Below are positions 1 to 6,903 of a stretch of DNA of 64,000 nucleotides, in pieces. Source of the DNA: Geojedonia sp051814705 (GTDB taxonomy: Bacteria; Bacteroidota; Bacteroidia; Flavobacteriales; Flavobacteriaceae). Within the stretch, counting starts at the first letter, position 1; the number at the start of each line of letters is the position of its first letter. The notes beneath the pieces were generated by a model. The model was not told the DNA's origin. It worked only from the letters and a program-made list of their open reading frames with translations, and did no database searches. The stretch covers positions 1 through 64,000 of the forward strand of contig JBPWQW010000002.1 of NCBI GenBank assembly GCA_051814705.1, in the 5' to 3' direction. Position numbers and translations under genes: made by a program.

Positions 1-1632
1 GCTGATGGAACAGTTATCGGAAGCCGTAGCCAAAGGGACGGTCACATTAGCGTTGCAAAGACCGGCAGCGGCGTTAACTGTAATGTTGCCGGGGCATGTA
101 ACAACAGGGTCTTGGTTGTCTACCACAACAATATTGTATTGACAAGTAGATGTTAAACCTGCAGAATCGGTTACGGTCCAAATTACAGTTGTTGTGCCTA
201 CAGGGAATTGTGCCCCGTTTAATGAATTAGTTCCATTAAAATTATTGGAAACAGAAAATCCACTACAATTATCAGAAGAGGCAGTAGGGTTTAAAGCATT
301 ATTAGGAACTGTATAAAAGCATTGACCACTATTTACATTATAAGAAGCAGAAGGATTAGCGCAAGTGATACTAGGAGGTGTAGATTCAATAGCTACAGTT
401 ATTATATTTGAGTATGTTGAATAACAAGCAACACCATTATAAGTTGAAACGGTTCTTCTTTTGTAACTCGTTGTTGCTGTTAATGTTGGAGGTTGATATG
501 TTGCTCCTGTCTGTCCACCAATTGTCACATAACTCCCACTAGCATTGGTTTGCCATTCATAAGTAATGGTTCCATCACCTGTACCAGCAACCGATGAAGT
601 CAATACCGAAGGAGCGGTTCCACTACAGATGCTTTGGCTGGTAGCAATAGTCCCAGCAGTTGGTACACTTTGCACATTTATTGTTCTGGTTTCAACGTTG
701 GTAAAGGAGGCTGCGGTCGTAATTTCTAATGAAATGATATATTGGCCACCTGCTGCTGGAACAAATGTGGTACTTGTTGGAACAGACTGGTCAGCTAAAG
801 TCCCAGTTGCAATTGTGGTTAAAGAGCCACCGGTACTTACATTTCTATATTTCCAAGCAAAGGTGACGTTGGTTTCTAATCCGGTAAATCCTCCAGAAAA
901 ATCATAATTTCCATAACAAATTGTTATTGGATCAGCTTGATCAATAAAAGCATTCACTGTACCACCACCTGTAACAACTTCACCAAATGTATAAACTCCA
1001 GAGCCTCCGCCAGCACATGCTGCATATAATCTTGAGTTAATATAAATTTCATTATTATTATTACATGGACTAGCTGATATTGTCCCACTATTAAGTAATG
1101 TCAATACCGCATTGGTTGGCACTAAATTTAATCGGGCCTTTGACCCTGTAAAATTTAAAACCGCACCAGCACCGTCAATATTAAGTATTGCAGTATCTAA
1201 ATTTATTGTATTGGGGCTAGGTGAAGGACTTAGGGTTAAATTTCCATTTACTGTAACTGTACCCAATGCTTGGGTCGTTAAATTAGTCGCAACGGTTATC
1301 GTATGACCGGATTGTATTTTAACTGCTGGAGATGGAGGAGGAGCTACTTGTCCTGGATAAGTGGTCGCTGCCACCCAAGCGCTTCCGTTCCATGTTTGCC
1401 ATGAAGTAACTGACGTCCAATTTCCAGACCCCGCAGATTGAAAATCACCAGTTGAATTTTGAGCTAGTGCAATTTGTGCAAACAACAAATTAACTACAAC
1501 AAAAAGAAAAATAGTTTTAATACTCTTATTTAAACTAAGATAACCTCTAAAATTTTTTGAGAGGGCAGAGCATAGAGTAGCTATATAGGCAAAGAATACC
1601 AAGGCAACGTAGTAGGTGTAGTTTTTTTTCAT
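1..1632 (-). CDS. HYR-domain surface/adhesin-like protein, 3' end beyond window
   Basis: Reading from 1632 down to base 1 there is one open frame of 544 codons with no stop, so the C-terminus lies outside the window. The N-terminus has two hydrophobic stretches (about residues 8-22 and 40-56); the second ends in an Ala-Gln pair that looks like a signal peptidase site near residue 58, giving an unusually long export signal. The mature part begins with a G+W motif region typical of flavobacterial secreted proteins, followed by Ser/Thr/Gly-rich beta-type sequence and, from about residue 417, HYR-type repeats with the SDNCS signature; a second HYR starts near residue 507. HYR proteins of this phylum are usually very large, secreted by the type IX system and act in adhesion or gliding. 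That role is inferred; the expected C-terminal sorting domain is not in view. The frame was read by hand. Confidence 0.8.
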   Translation of the reverse strand, partial: MKKNYTYYVALVFFAYIATLCSALSKNFRGYLSLNKSIKTIFLFVVVNLLFAQIALAQNSTGDFQSAGSGNWTSVTSWQTWNGSAWVAATTYPGQVAPPPSPAVKIQSGHTITVATNLTTQALGTVTVNGNLTLSPSPSPNTINLDTAILNIDGAGAVLNFTGSKARLNLVPTNAVLTLLNSGTISASPCNNNNEIYINSRLYAACAGGGSGVYTFGEVVTGGGTVNAFIDQADPITICYGNYDFSGGFTGLETNVTFAWKYRNVSTGGSLTTIATGTLADQSVPTSTTFVPAAGGQYIISLEITTAASFTNVETRTINVQSVPTAGTIATSQSICSGTAPSVLTSSVAGTGDGTITYEWQTNASGSYVTIGGQTGATYQPPTLTATTSYKRRTVSTYNGVACYSTYSNIITVAIESTPPSITCANPSASYNVNSGQCFYTVPNNALNPTASSDNCSGFSVSNNFNGTNSLNGAQFPVGTTTVIWTVTDSAGLTSTCQYNIVVVDNQDPVVTCPGNITVNAAAGLCNANVTVPLATASDNCSIS

Positions 1633-1669
1633 ATAGCATTATTATTCAACATACTCCACTAACTCTTAA

Positions 1670-1687
1670 CTCAATTATTAAATTGAG
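1670..1687 (-). promoter_or_regulatory. Leader hairpin of the HYR protein gene
   Basis: A perfect 7-bp inverted repeat, CTCAATT/AATTGAG around an ATTA loop, lies 38 bases ahead of the HYR gene start, inside the inferred 5' leader. Flanking ACTC and GAGT stretches could extend it imperfectly. There is no T-run after it, so it is not an obvious terminator. A role in translation or mRNA stability is only a guess. Confidence 0.35.
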
Positions 1688-1738
1688 GTTTAATGAGTTG
1701 GATTATTAATTGCTATTAATCGTTCAATGAGGGATATA

Positions 1739-1746
1739 CAAACTTA
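1739..1746 (-). promoter_or_regulatory. Bacteroidota -7 promoter element (TAAGTTTG)
   Basis: On the minus strand the octamer TAAGTTTG matches the Bacteroidota -7 consensus TAnnTTTG exactly. No well-spaced TTG -33 element is seen. If used, transcription would begin near 1733 and give the HYR gene a leader of about 100 bases containing the 1670-1687 hairpin. Confidence 0.4.
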
Positions 1747-2089
1747 CAATGACATCGTTCTAAAAAGAAAATTACTCGTTGAAATACGAATTTTTACTTC
1801 AAGTGAAATCTGTCATTTTAAGCAGGATTAGTTAATTATATAACAGTTAAAGGATACAAAATCCTAATTTTAATTTTTATTTCGCAGCTAATATAGATAA
1901 TATTTTTTAAAAAAGTCTATGAAATGCAAAAAAATCCGATAAAATGTATATGTGGAAAATTACAATAATTCTACATAGCTAAAAATCAACCACATAATTA
2001 TAAGTTGCTTAAAATGGAAAACCATTAAAAAAATATACAATTAGCCCTTTTAGCTAACTTAAGAAGTTGTCAGCAGAAATATTTTAATA

Positions 2090-2932
2090 TTATAAAACAA
2101 CTTTCTTTTTAAGGACAGCATGAGAGGCATTGTCCCTAATCTCTAATACATACAAACCAGACGCTATGGTATTGGCCTCAATCACATAAGTGTTTTGGTT
2201 GGTTTTACCTTCCAATATAGATTGTCCGCTAATTGAATATAAGGTATAATTTGTAGATTCTGGCAAATTGTATAGCGCGATACTTTTTTGTAAGGCAACA
2301 ATTCTCACAGTATTTGCTAAAGAATTCTCATCAGTTCCTAATACATATGTTGTATCTCCGGCCAATATAGGCGTATTGGCATCTTCTTCATAGGCATAAC
2401 CCGATATGGCCCACCCAGAATTGGGATAATCCCCAGTCCCAGGCAATTGATATACCGATACTCTTGCCCATCCATAATGGGTTTGACCACTAATATTGAA
2501 GCGCAAGCCCAAATACTTATCTGTCGTTGGGTCACACCAATTGCTATTACCGCCGACAAAACTACAATTATTAAAGTTCATGGATTGATAGAAACCATCT
2601 CCAGGAAACCAAGTGTTTTGTAAATTACTTATTATCGCTCCGGAATTCAATGCAAAAGGATAAACAATATAAGATGAACTACTACCTAATATAGCTGCAC
2701 TGCTAAAATTGGGTATAACCCTTAAAGAATAACCAACTTGTGAAAACTTAAATTCGGGTGTTCCATTGTTATCAATATTCAATTGATAAGTCGTGGCGTC
2801 TACCACATCTAATCCCAAATCAGTATAAATTATGTGCTGGCCATTAGCATCTATTACACCAGCAAACGCTGCTGTAAGAGCCCCGTATTTTGTAAGTCGT
2901 TTTGATAAATTTTCAGAGGTAGTTTTTTTCAT
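2090..2932 (-). CDS. Secreted protein with T9SS type A sorting domain
   Basis: A 280-residue protein. The N-terminus (MKKTTSENLSKRLTKYG, then AALTAAFAG) is a form seen in many Bacteroidota secreted proteins. The middle (about 30-195) is Gly/Ser/aromatic-rich with no family I recognise; it contains GLRF and HYGWARVSV stretches also seen in proteins of unknown function that precede sorting domains. Residues about 208-280 form a T9SS type A C-terminal sorting domain (TLYSISGQ, ASGLYVLEI, ending KKKVVL). It should cross the inner membrane by Sec and the outer membrane by the type IX system, then be cleaved and released or anchored. It is transcribed in the same direction as the HYR protein gene but 457 bases away, so the two are probably separate units. 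The molecular function is unknown. Confidence 0.8.
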   Translation of the reverse strand: MKKTTSENLSKRLTKYGALTAAFAGVIDANGQHIIYTDLGLDVVDATTYQLNIDNNGTPEFKFSQVGYSLRVIPNFSSAAILGSSSSYIVYPFALNSGAIISNLQNTWFPGDGFYQSMNFNNCSFVGGNSNWCDPTTDKYLGLRFNISGQTHYGWARVSVYQLPGTGDYPNSGWAISGYAYEEDANTPILAGDTTYVLGTDENSLANTVRIVALQKSIALYNLPESTNYTLYSISGQSILEGKTNQNTYVIEANTIASGLYVLEIRDNASHAVLKKKVVL

Positions 2933-3209
2933 GATGGATGATTAGTGTGATTAAGATGCATCTAATTTATTGATAATAAAACGATTTTACAACTTTTAAT
3001 AATAACTAATTGAGCAGTTTTAAAATAAAAACATTGGATGGAAATTATAATTATGGAAACTATAATAGCGCTTTTTAAAACGTCTAAAAATGTGGCGATT
3101 ACGAAAATTACCTTTAGCGAATCGAGTTGGGAAGCTATACACTAGCAAAATCCAATACGCTTTCATAGGGTTTTTTTAAGCTGAACAGCACACTTTTAAA
3201 CAAGCCATA

Positions 3210-3239
3210 AAAAAACCCAGCACCTGTGTACTGGGTTTT
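3210..3239 (-). terminator. Rho-independent terminator of the tRNA-Met transcript
   Basis: On the minus strand AAAACCCAG and CTGGGTTTT arms close around a ten-base loop and run into seven T residues, starting nine bases past the tRNA-Met 3' end. This is a classic intrinsic terminator. Confidence 0.8.
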
Positions 3240-3247
3240 CCAATTTG

Positions 3248-3321
3248 TAGCGAGAGGGGGGCACGATCCCCCGACCTCCGGGTTATGAATCCGACGCTCT
3301 AACCAGCTGAGCTACCTCGCC
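3248..3321 (-). tRNA. tRNA-Met (CAT anticodon), elongator type
   Basis: A 74-base cloverleaf was read on the minus strand: acceptor GGCGAGG, D-stem GCTC/GAGC, anticodon loop TTCATAA, variable AGGTC, T-stem GGGGG/CCCCC. No CCA is encoded. The D-stem C11-G24 pair and the lack of the three G-C pairs in the anticodon stem argue against an initiator. A tRNA-Ile2 read through lysidine modification of C34 cannot be excluded. Oddities: G1-T72 and G7-T66 wobbles, an A31-C39 mismatch, and a T-loop ATCGTGC in which the usual T54 and A58 are exchanged. Confidence 0.88.
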
Positions 3322-3340
3322 ATTTATTTTGGTCATTTTT

Positions 3341-3397
3341 ATCCCGTGACCTCTAGATTTTGAATCCAATGCCCTCTACTTGAAGGGCTTCAGGGAG
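3341..3397 (-). pseudogene. Decayed tRNA copy in the tRNA-Met leader
   Basis: Directly 5' of tRNA-Met on the same strand lies a partial cloverleaf: a D-arm-like hairpin (GCCCT/AGGGC) and a complete anticodon arm with 5-bp stem TTGGA/TCTAG and loop TTCAAAA (anticodon CAA), then AGGTCACGGGAT. From the anticodon stem to the T-arm it resembles the neighbouring tRNA-Met, including the A at position 54, but the T-arm and 3' acceptor strand no longer pair. The five-base variable region is too short for a tRNA-Leu, so a mutated tRNA-Met duplicate is the simpler reading. The inferred promoter at 3420-3449 would transcribe it together with tRNA-Met. Confidence 0.5.
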
Positions 3398-3419
3398 ACG
3401 CTGAAATTTATAGCGGCTG

Positions 3420-3449
3420 CAAATATAAAAACAATATTTTTGGCAACAA
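3420..3449 (-). promoter_or_regulatory. Promoter of the tRNA-Met transcript
   Basis: Minus-strand TATATTTG (3427-3420) is an exact TAnnTTTG -7 element. Two overlapping TTG triplets lie 16 and 19 bases upstream, within or near the usual spacing to the -33 element. Transcription should start near 3415, giving a leader of about 95 bases that contains the decayed tRNA. Confidence 0.7.
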
Positions 3450-3538
3450 ACATTTAAGGTCTTTAATTAATTTTTGAAAAATTAGTTTTATTCTATAATA
3501 ATTAATGTATATATTGACCATGAAAATTTATGTTACTT

Positions 3539-3931
3539 ATGGAAGAAAAAATTAAGTTTGAAATGGAGTTCCCGATTCACGCATCTCCTCAACTTTTATT
3601 TCAATATATTTCAACGCCTTCTGGGCTTTCAGAATGGTTTGCAGATAACGTAAATTCAAGAGGTGAAGTCTTTACATTTATATGGGACAATACCGAAGAA
3701 CACGCGAGATTACTGAGCAAAAAAACTGGTGAACGCATTAAATTTAGATGGCTGGACGACGAAGACGAAGAAACTCCTTATTTCTTTGAAATTAGAATAC
3801 AAGTTGATGAAATCACAAAAGATGTGTCTATAAACATTACCGATTTTATTTATGAAGACGAAGTTAATGAGGCTAAAATGTTATGGGAAAACCAGATTTC
3901 TGATTTGAAACAAGTTTTAGGTTCAGCTTAA
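3539..3931 (+). CDS. START-like (SRPBCC fold) domain protein
   Basis: About 130 residues of the small START-like/AHSA1-type family found in nearly all Flavobacteriaceae. The sequence has the helix-grip pattern: a beta strand (KIKFEMEFPI), the stretch SPQLLFQYISTPSGLSEWFADNV, alternating strands, and a long C-terminal helix (EAKMLWENQISDLKQVLGS). Family members bind hydrophobic ligands or act as chaperone co-factors; the substrate here is unknown. I start at the ATG at 3539 because relatives begin with MxxKIKFEMEF; an ATG at 3530 would add three residues. The gene ends in an intrinsic terminator placed 27 bases past its stop codon and stands alone as a transcription unit. Confidence 0.8.
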   Translation: MEEKIKFEMEFPIHASPQLLFQYISTPSGLSEWFADNVNSRGEVFTFIWDNTEEHARLLSKKTGERIKFRWLDDEDEETPYFFEIRIQVDEITKDVSINITDFIYEDEVNEAKMLWENQISDLKQVLGSA

Positions 3932-3957
3932 ACCTGCGCTAAATAAGTTATATATTT

Positions 3958-3985
3958 GTCCCGATTTTTTATCGGGACTTTTTTT
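3958..3985 (+). terminator. Intrinsic terminator abutting the next start codon
   Basis: GTCCCGAT and ATCGGGAC form a perfect 8-bp stem with a five-T loop followed by seven T residues. The ATG of the class IV aminotransferase gene follows immediately at 3986, so the terminator of one gene occupies the whole ribosome-binding region of the next. Confidence 0.85.
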
Positions 3986-4834
3986 ATGATTAATTTAAAC
4001 GGAAATATAATTGAAACTAGCGTAAACAGGCTTTCTCTGGAAAACAGAGGGTATAAATTTGGCGACGCCCTTTTTGAAACCCTTAAAGTAGTTGACAATA
4101 GAATTTTATTTTGGGAAGATCATTATTTTAGGCTTATGGCTTCTATGCGCATTTTGCGTATGGAAATTCCTATGACCTTTACTATGGAATTTTTAGAACA
4201 AGAAATCTTGAAAACCATTGAGGCCAATAATTTTAAAGGCGCAGCCTTTAGGGTTAGACTCAATATCGATAGAGGAGAAGGCGGGAAGTACCACCCCAAA
4301 ACACCATCGATTAATTACAATATTATAGCAGAACAGATTGATAATGACTTATATATCCTTTCTAAGGATGCAAATTGTACCGTCGATTTATTTAAAGATT
4401 ATTTTGTGGCTCCTGGTCTGCTGTCCACTTTAAAATCAAACAATAAAATCATTAATGTATTGGGTAGTATTTATGCAAAAGAAAATAGCTTGGACAACTG
4501 CTTGTTGCTCAATACCAATAAAAATGTTGTTGAAGCTCTAAACGGCAATTTGTTTTTGGTAAATGGAACGACCATCAAAACACCTCCTGTATTAGATGGC
4601 TGTTTAAAAGGCATTATGAGAAAACAAATTATGGGGCTTGTTAAACATGACGAAACTTATAATCTTTTGGAAGAATCCATTTCTCCTTTTGAACTTCAAA
4701 AAGCTGATGAATTGTTTGTCACCAATGTGATACAAGGTATACAACCCATTTCAATCTATAGGAAAAAAACGTATGGTAATAAAGTTTCGAATGAGTTAAG
4801 GGAAAGACTAAATGCTAAACTTAAGTTACTTTAG
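3986..4834 (+). CDS. Class IV PLP-dependent aminotransferase / aminodeoxychorismate lyase-like
   Basis: A 282-residue fold-type IV PLP enzyme. Visible features: N-terminal RGYKFGDALFETLKV, the PLP-binding Lys at about residue 150 in LLSTLKSNN, Glu183 in VVEALNGNLFLV, and KTPPVLDGCLKGIMR at 199-212 for cofactor phosphate binding. The family includes branched-chain aminotransferase, D-amino acid aminotransferase and 4-amino-4-deoxychorismate lyase (PabC, folate pathway). The short length and single-gene setting fit a PabC-like role, but sequence reading cannot settle the substrate. I choose the ATG at 3986; a longer frame from a TTG at 3956 would be translated from the terminator stem. Its 3' end overlaps the convergent yqgE gene by four bases. 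Confidence 0.8.
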   Translation: MINLNGNIIETSVNRLSLENRGYKFGDALFETLKVVDNRILFWEDHYFRLMASMRILRMEIPMTFTMEFLEQEILKTIEANNFKGAAFRVRLNIDRGEGGKYHPKTPSINYNIIAEQIDNDLYILSKDANCTVDLFKDYFVAPGLLSTLKSNNKIINVLGSIYAKENSLDNCLLLNTNKNVVEALNGNLFLVNGTTIKTPPVLDGCLKGIMRKQIMGLVKHDETYNLLEESISPFELQKADELFVTNVIQGIQPISIYRKKTYGNKVSNELRERLNAKLKLL

Positions 4835-5391
4835 TTGTAACTTGGATTTTCAGGAGCGTTGGACCATATAGAATAGTCCCCACCTAACTCTAACATTTTT
4901 TCTTTCCAAAAGGTGTCTTCAGACTTATTGATCAAGTCGCTTTTATAAACATTTTCTGTAATAATCCAGGAATTGGATTGCAATTCTGTTTCAAGCTGAT
5001 TGGGTTCCCAACCAGAATACCCAAGAAAAAATCGGATTTCAGATTCGGTAATTTGACCCGTGTTAATGAGATTTACAGCACTATCAAAATCACCACCCCA
5101 ATAAATACCCAGAGAAATTTCAATACTTTCGGGAATTAATTCAGGAATTCTATGGATAAAATAAAGGTTATCTTGTTCAACTGGACCTCCATTAAAAACT
5201 TTAAATTGAGCTTCAGTAACGGGCACTAAATCATTCAAAGTGTATTCCAAAGGTTTGTTAAGTATAAATCCTATGGAGCCTTCTTCAGTATAATCTGCTA
5301 ATAAAATTACGGATCTGTTAAAGGAAATATCGCCAATAATTGAAGGTTCTGCAATTAGCAAGTGCCCTTTTTTTGGCTTTAGAGTGATCAT
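4831..5391 (-). CDS. YqgE/AlgH family protein
   Basis: About 186 residues of the YqgE/AlgH family (UPF0301). The start LKPKKGHLLIAEPSIIGDISFNRSVILL and the motifs EEGSIGFILNKPL, FNGGPVEQDNLYFIH, and the GYSGWEPNQLETEL region near residue 130 are diagnostic. The molecular role of the family is unclear; it has been linked to redox or transcriptional effects in other bacteria. In Flavobacteriia it regularly sits beside the class IV aminotransferase and HU genes, as here. An in-frame ATG nine bases upstream (5400) is also possible; relatives usually begin right before the LKP motif. Confidence 0.88.
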   Translation of the reverse strand: MITLKPKKGHLLIAEPSIIGDISFNRSVILLADYTEEGSIGFILNKPLEYTLNDLVPVTEAQFKVFNGGPVEQDNLYFIHRIPELIPESIEISLGIYWGGDFDSAVNLINTGQITESEIRFFLGYSGWEPNQLETELQSNSWIITENVYKSDLINKSEDTFWKEKMLELGGDYSIWSNAPENPSYN

Positions 5392-5456
5392 AGTTATCAT
5401 GATTTTGAAATAAATCTAATATTTATTTTTCTAAAAACCAACATTTTTAAAAAATA

Positions 5457-5482
5457 AAAAGCCCACATTATTGTGAGCTTTT
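5457..5482 (-). terminator. Intrinsic terminator after the HU gene
   Basis: Arms AAAAGCCCACA and TGTGAGCTTTT pair around a TTAT loop with one C-A mismatch, and T residues follow on the minus strand 22 bases past the HU stop codon. Confidence 0.65.
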
Positions 5483-5504
5483 ACAATATAAAATCTAAAT
5501 TATA

Positions 5505-5777
5505 CTAATTAACGGCGTTGCTTAAATCTGATCCAGCTTTAAACTTTACAACATTTTTAGCTTTGATTTTTATGATACTGCCAGTTCGAGGGTCTCTTCC
5601 TTCTCTTGCTGCTCTTCTAGAAACCGACCATGAACCAAAACCTACCAAAGAAACGCGTTTCCCTTTTTGCATGGCGCCTTCAATATCTTTAATTAAGGAA
5701 TCCAACGCTTTCTTTGCAGCTGCTTTTGTAATTCCAGCACTTTCTGCCATACCATTGACTAAATCTGTTTTGTTCAT
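5505..5777 (-). CDS. HU family nucleoid DNA-binding protein
   Basis: A 90-residue single-domain HU/IHF protein. It opens MNKTDLVNGMAESAGITKAAA, carries the GFGSW turn (usually GFGTF) and the arm region RRAAREGRDPRTGSIIKI with the conserved RDPRTG loop, and ends KFKAGSDLSNAVN. It binds and bends DNA as a dimer and shapes the nucleoid. The Ser-Trp in place of Thr-Phe in the core motif is a small variation seen in several Bacteroidota. It is transcribed alone, with a 175-base gap to fmt and a terminator of its own. Confidence 0.93.
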   Translation of the reverse strand: MNKTDLVNGMAESAGITKAAAKKALDSLIKDIEGAMQKGKRVSLVGFGSWSVSRRAAREGRDPRTGSIIKIKAKNVVKFKAGSDLSNAVN

Positions 5778-5952
5778 AAAATAAAATTTAAGTGGTTAAT
5801 AAATAGTTTCAAATCGTATCCAAATTAATACGGATAATTCGTTCGCACAAGCAAAAAAGCCCTAAACTCAGGTTTTTGTTGATAACTTTGAGCATTTGTT
5901 GATAAGGGTTACACTTCATCGGATTTTATATAACTTCAGTAAACATGAGGGC

Positions 5953-6903
5953 TCACACCATTTTGGCTTCTTCTAAAAAATGAAATCCGTTTAAAAGCGA
6001 TTTGCTATCCATTTTTCGTTTTCCGGGAAGCTGAATTTCATTAATCACAATAAACCCGCCTATAACGGCCACTTTCAAAAGGTTTTTATCGGTCAAAACT
6101 TTTCCTGCTTCAAAAGCATGTGGAATGACTTCTTTATCAACCCCAAATAGTTTAACGGATAATTCCTGGTCTCCGTTTTTAAGATAGCACCAAGCCGTGG
6201 GAAACGGGTTAAGCCCTCTAATTTTATTGTAAATGTTGTTCAATGGCTCTTTCCAATCTATTTTGCAATTGTCCTTATTGAGTTTATAAGCAGTCTTTAA
6301 ATCTTCTGTTTTGGATTGAATTGTTGTTGAAATGGTATTATTTTCAATCTGTTTTATAGTCTTTAAAACTAATTCGCTTCCTAATACCATTAATTTATCG
6401 TGAAGACTTCCAACGGTTTCATCGGGTTTTATATCCGTTTCTTCTTGAAGAATAATCGCGCCAGTATCAATTTTTTCGTCGATAAAAAATGTAGTGGCTC
6501 CTGTTTTGGACTCTCCATTTATAATGGCCCAATGTATGGGAGCTGCACCTCTATAATTGGGCAATAATGAAGCATGAAGATTAAAAGTCCCGTATTTTGG
6601 CATTTTCCAAACCACTTCCGGTAACATTCTAAAGGCAACTACAACCTGTAAATTAGCATTAAGGGCATGGAGTTCTTCAATAAAATGGGGATCTTTTAAA
6701 TTGGAAGGTTGTAAAATATTCAGATGTTTAGACATCGCAAATACCTTCACAGCAGATTCATGTAATTTTTGGCCTCGACCTGCTGGCTTGTCGGGGGCTG
6801 TGATGACCCCAACAATATCATATCCATGTTGTACCAGAGCCTGTAAGCTTGCCGCCGCAAAATCTGGAGTTCCCATAAATACAATTTTTAATGTTTCGCT
6901 CAT
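5953..6903 (-). CDS. fmt: Methionyl-tRNA formyltransferase
   Basis: A 316-residue enzyme that formylates initiator Met-tRNA using 10-formyltetrahydrofolate. The N-terminal formyltransferase domain has KIVFMGTPDFAAASL, TAPDKPAGRGQ, and the catalytic set Asn108, His110 (FNLHASLLPNYRG at 107-119) and Asp146 (IDEKIDTG). The C-terminal tRNA-binding domain (from about 205) has IRGLNPFPTAW. Length and order match the family. Its start overlaps the recQ stop by four bases (ATGA-type), so translation is coupled to recQ. Confidence 0.95.
   Translation of the reverse strand: MSETLKIVFMGTPDFAAASLQALVQHGYDIVGVITAPDKPAGRGQKLHESAVKVFAMSKHLNILQPSNLKDPHFIEELHALNANLQVVVAFRMLPEVVWKMPKYGTFNLHASLLPNYRGAAPIHWAIINGESKTGATTFFIDEKIDTGAIILQEETDIKPDETVGSLHDKLMVLGSELVLKTIKQIENNTISTTIQSKTEDLKTAYKLNKDNCKIDWKEPLNNIYNKIRGLNPFPTAWCYLKNGDQELSVKLFGVDKEVIPHAFEAGKVLTDKNLLKVAVIGGFIVINEIQLPGKRKMDSKSLLNGFHFLEEAKMV

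Larger units (their letters stand above)
1633..2089. other. AT-rich intergenic region upstream of the HYR protein gene
   Basis: No convincing gene is seen in these 457 bases. It holds the presumed promoter and long leader of the HYR protein gene (1633-1746) and the downstream side of the T9SS protein gene. A weak 5-bp hairpin (TTAGC/GCTAA) near 2039-2060 on the minus strand could help end transcription of the T9SS gene, but its T-run is displaced, so this is uncertain. Confidence 0.5.

Noticed and set aside
566..1306. Plus-strand open frames over the HYR protein gene
   Set aside because: They are opposite-strand shadows of an uninterrupted 544-codon HYR frame.
3038..3145. A 35-codon plus-strand frame (MEIIIMETIIALFK...) between the T9SS gene and tRNA-Met
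   Set aside because: Short, no promoter or neighbour on its strand, and no recognisable motif; it may be chance or a remnant.
5518..5784. A plus-strand open frame over the HU gene
   Set aside because: It is antisense to a clear HU protein and has no family features.
5848..5876. A T-rich stretch with CCT/AGG symmetry between fmt and HU, possible fmt terminator
   Set aside because: Only three or four base pairs could form, too weak to call.
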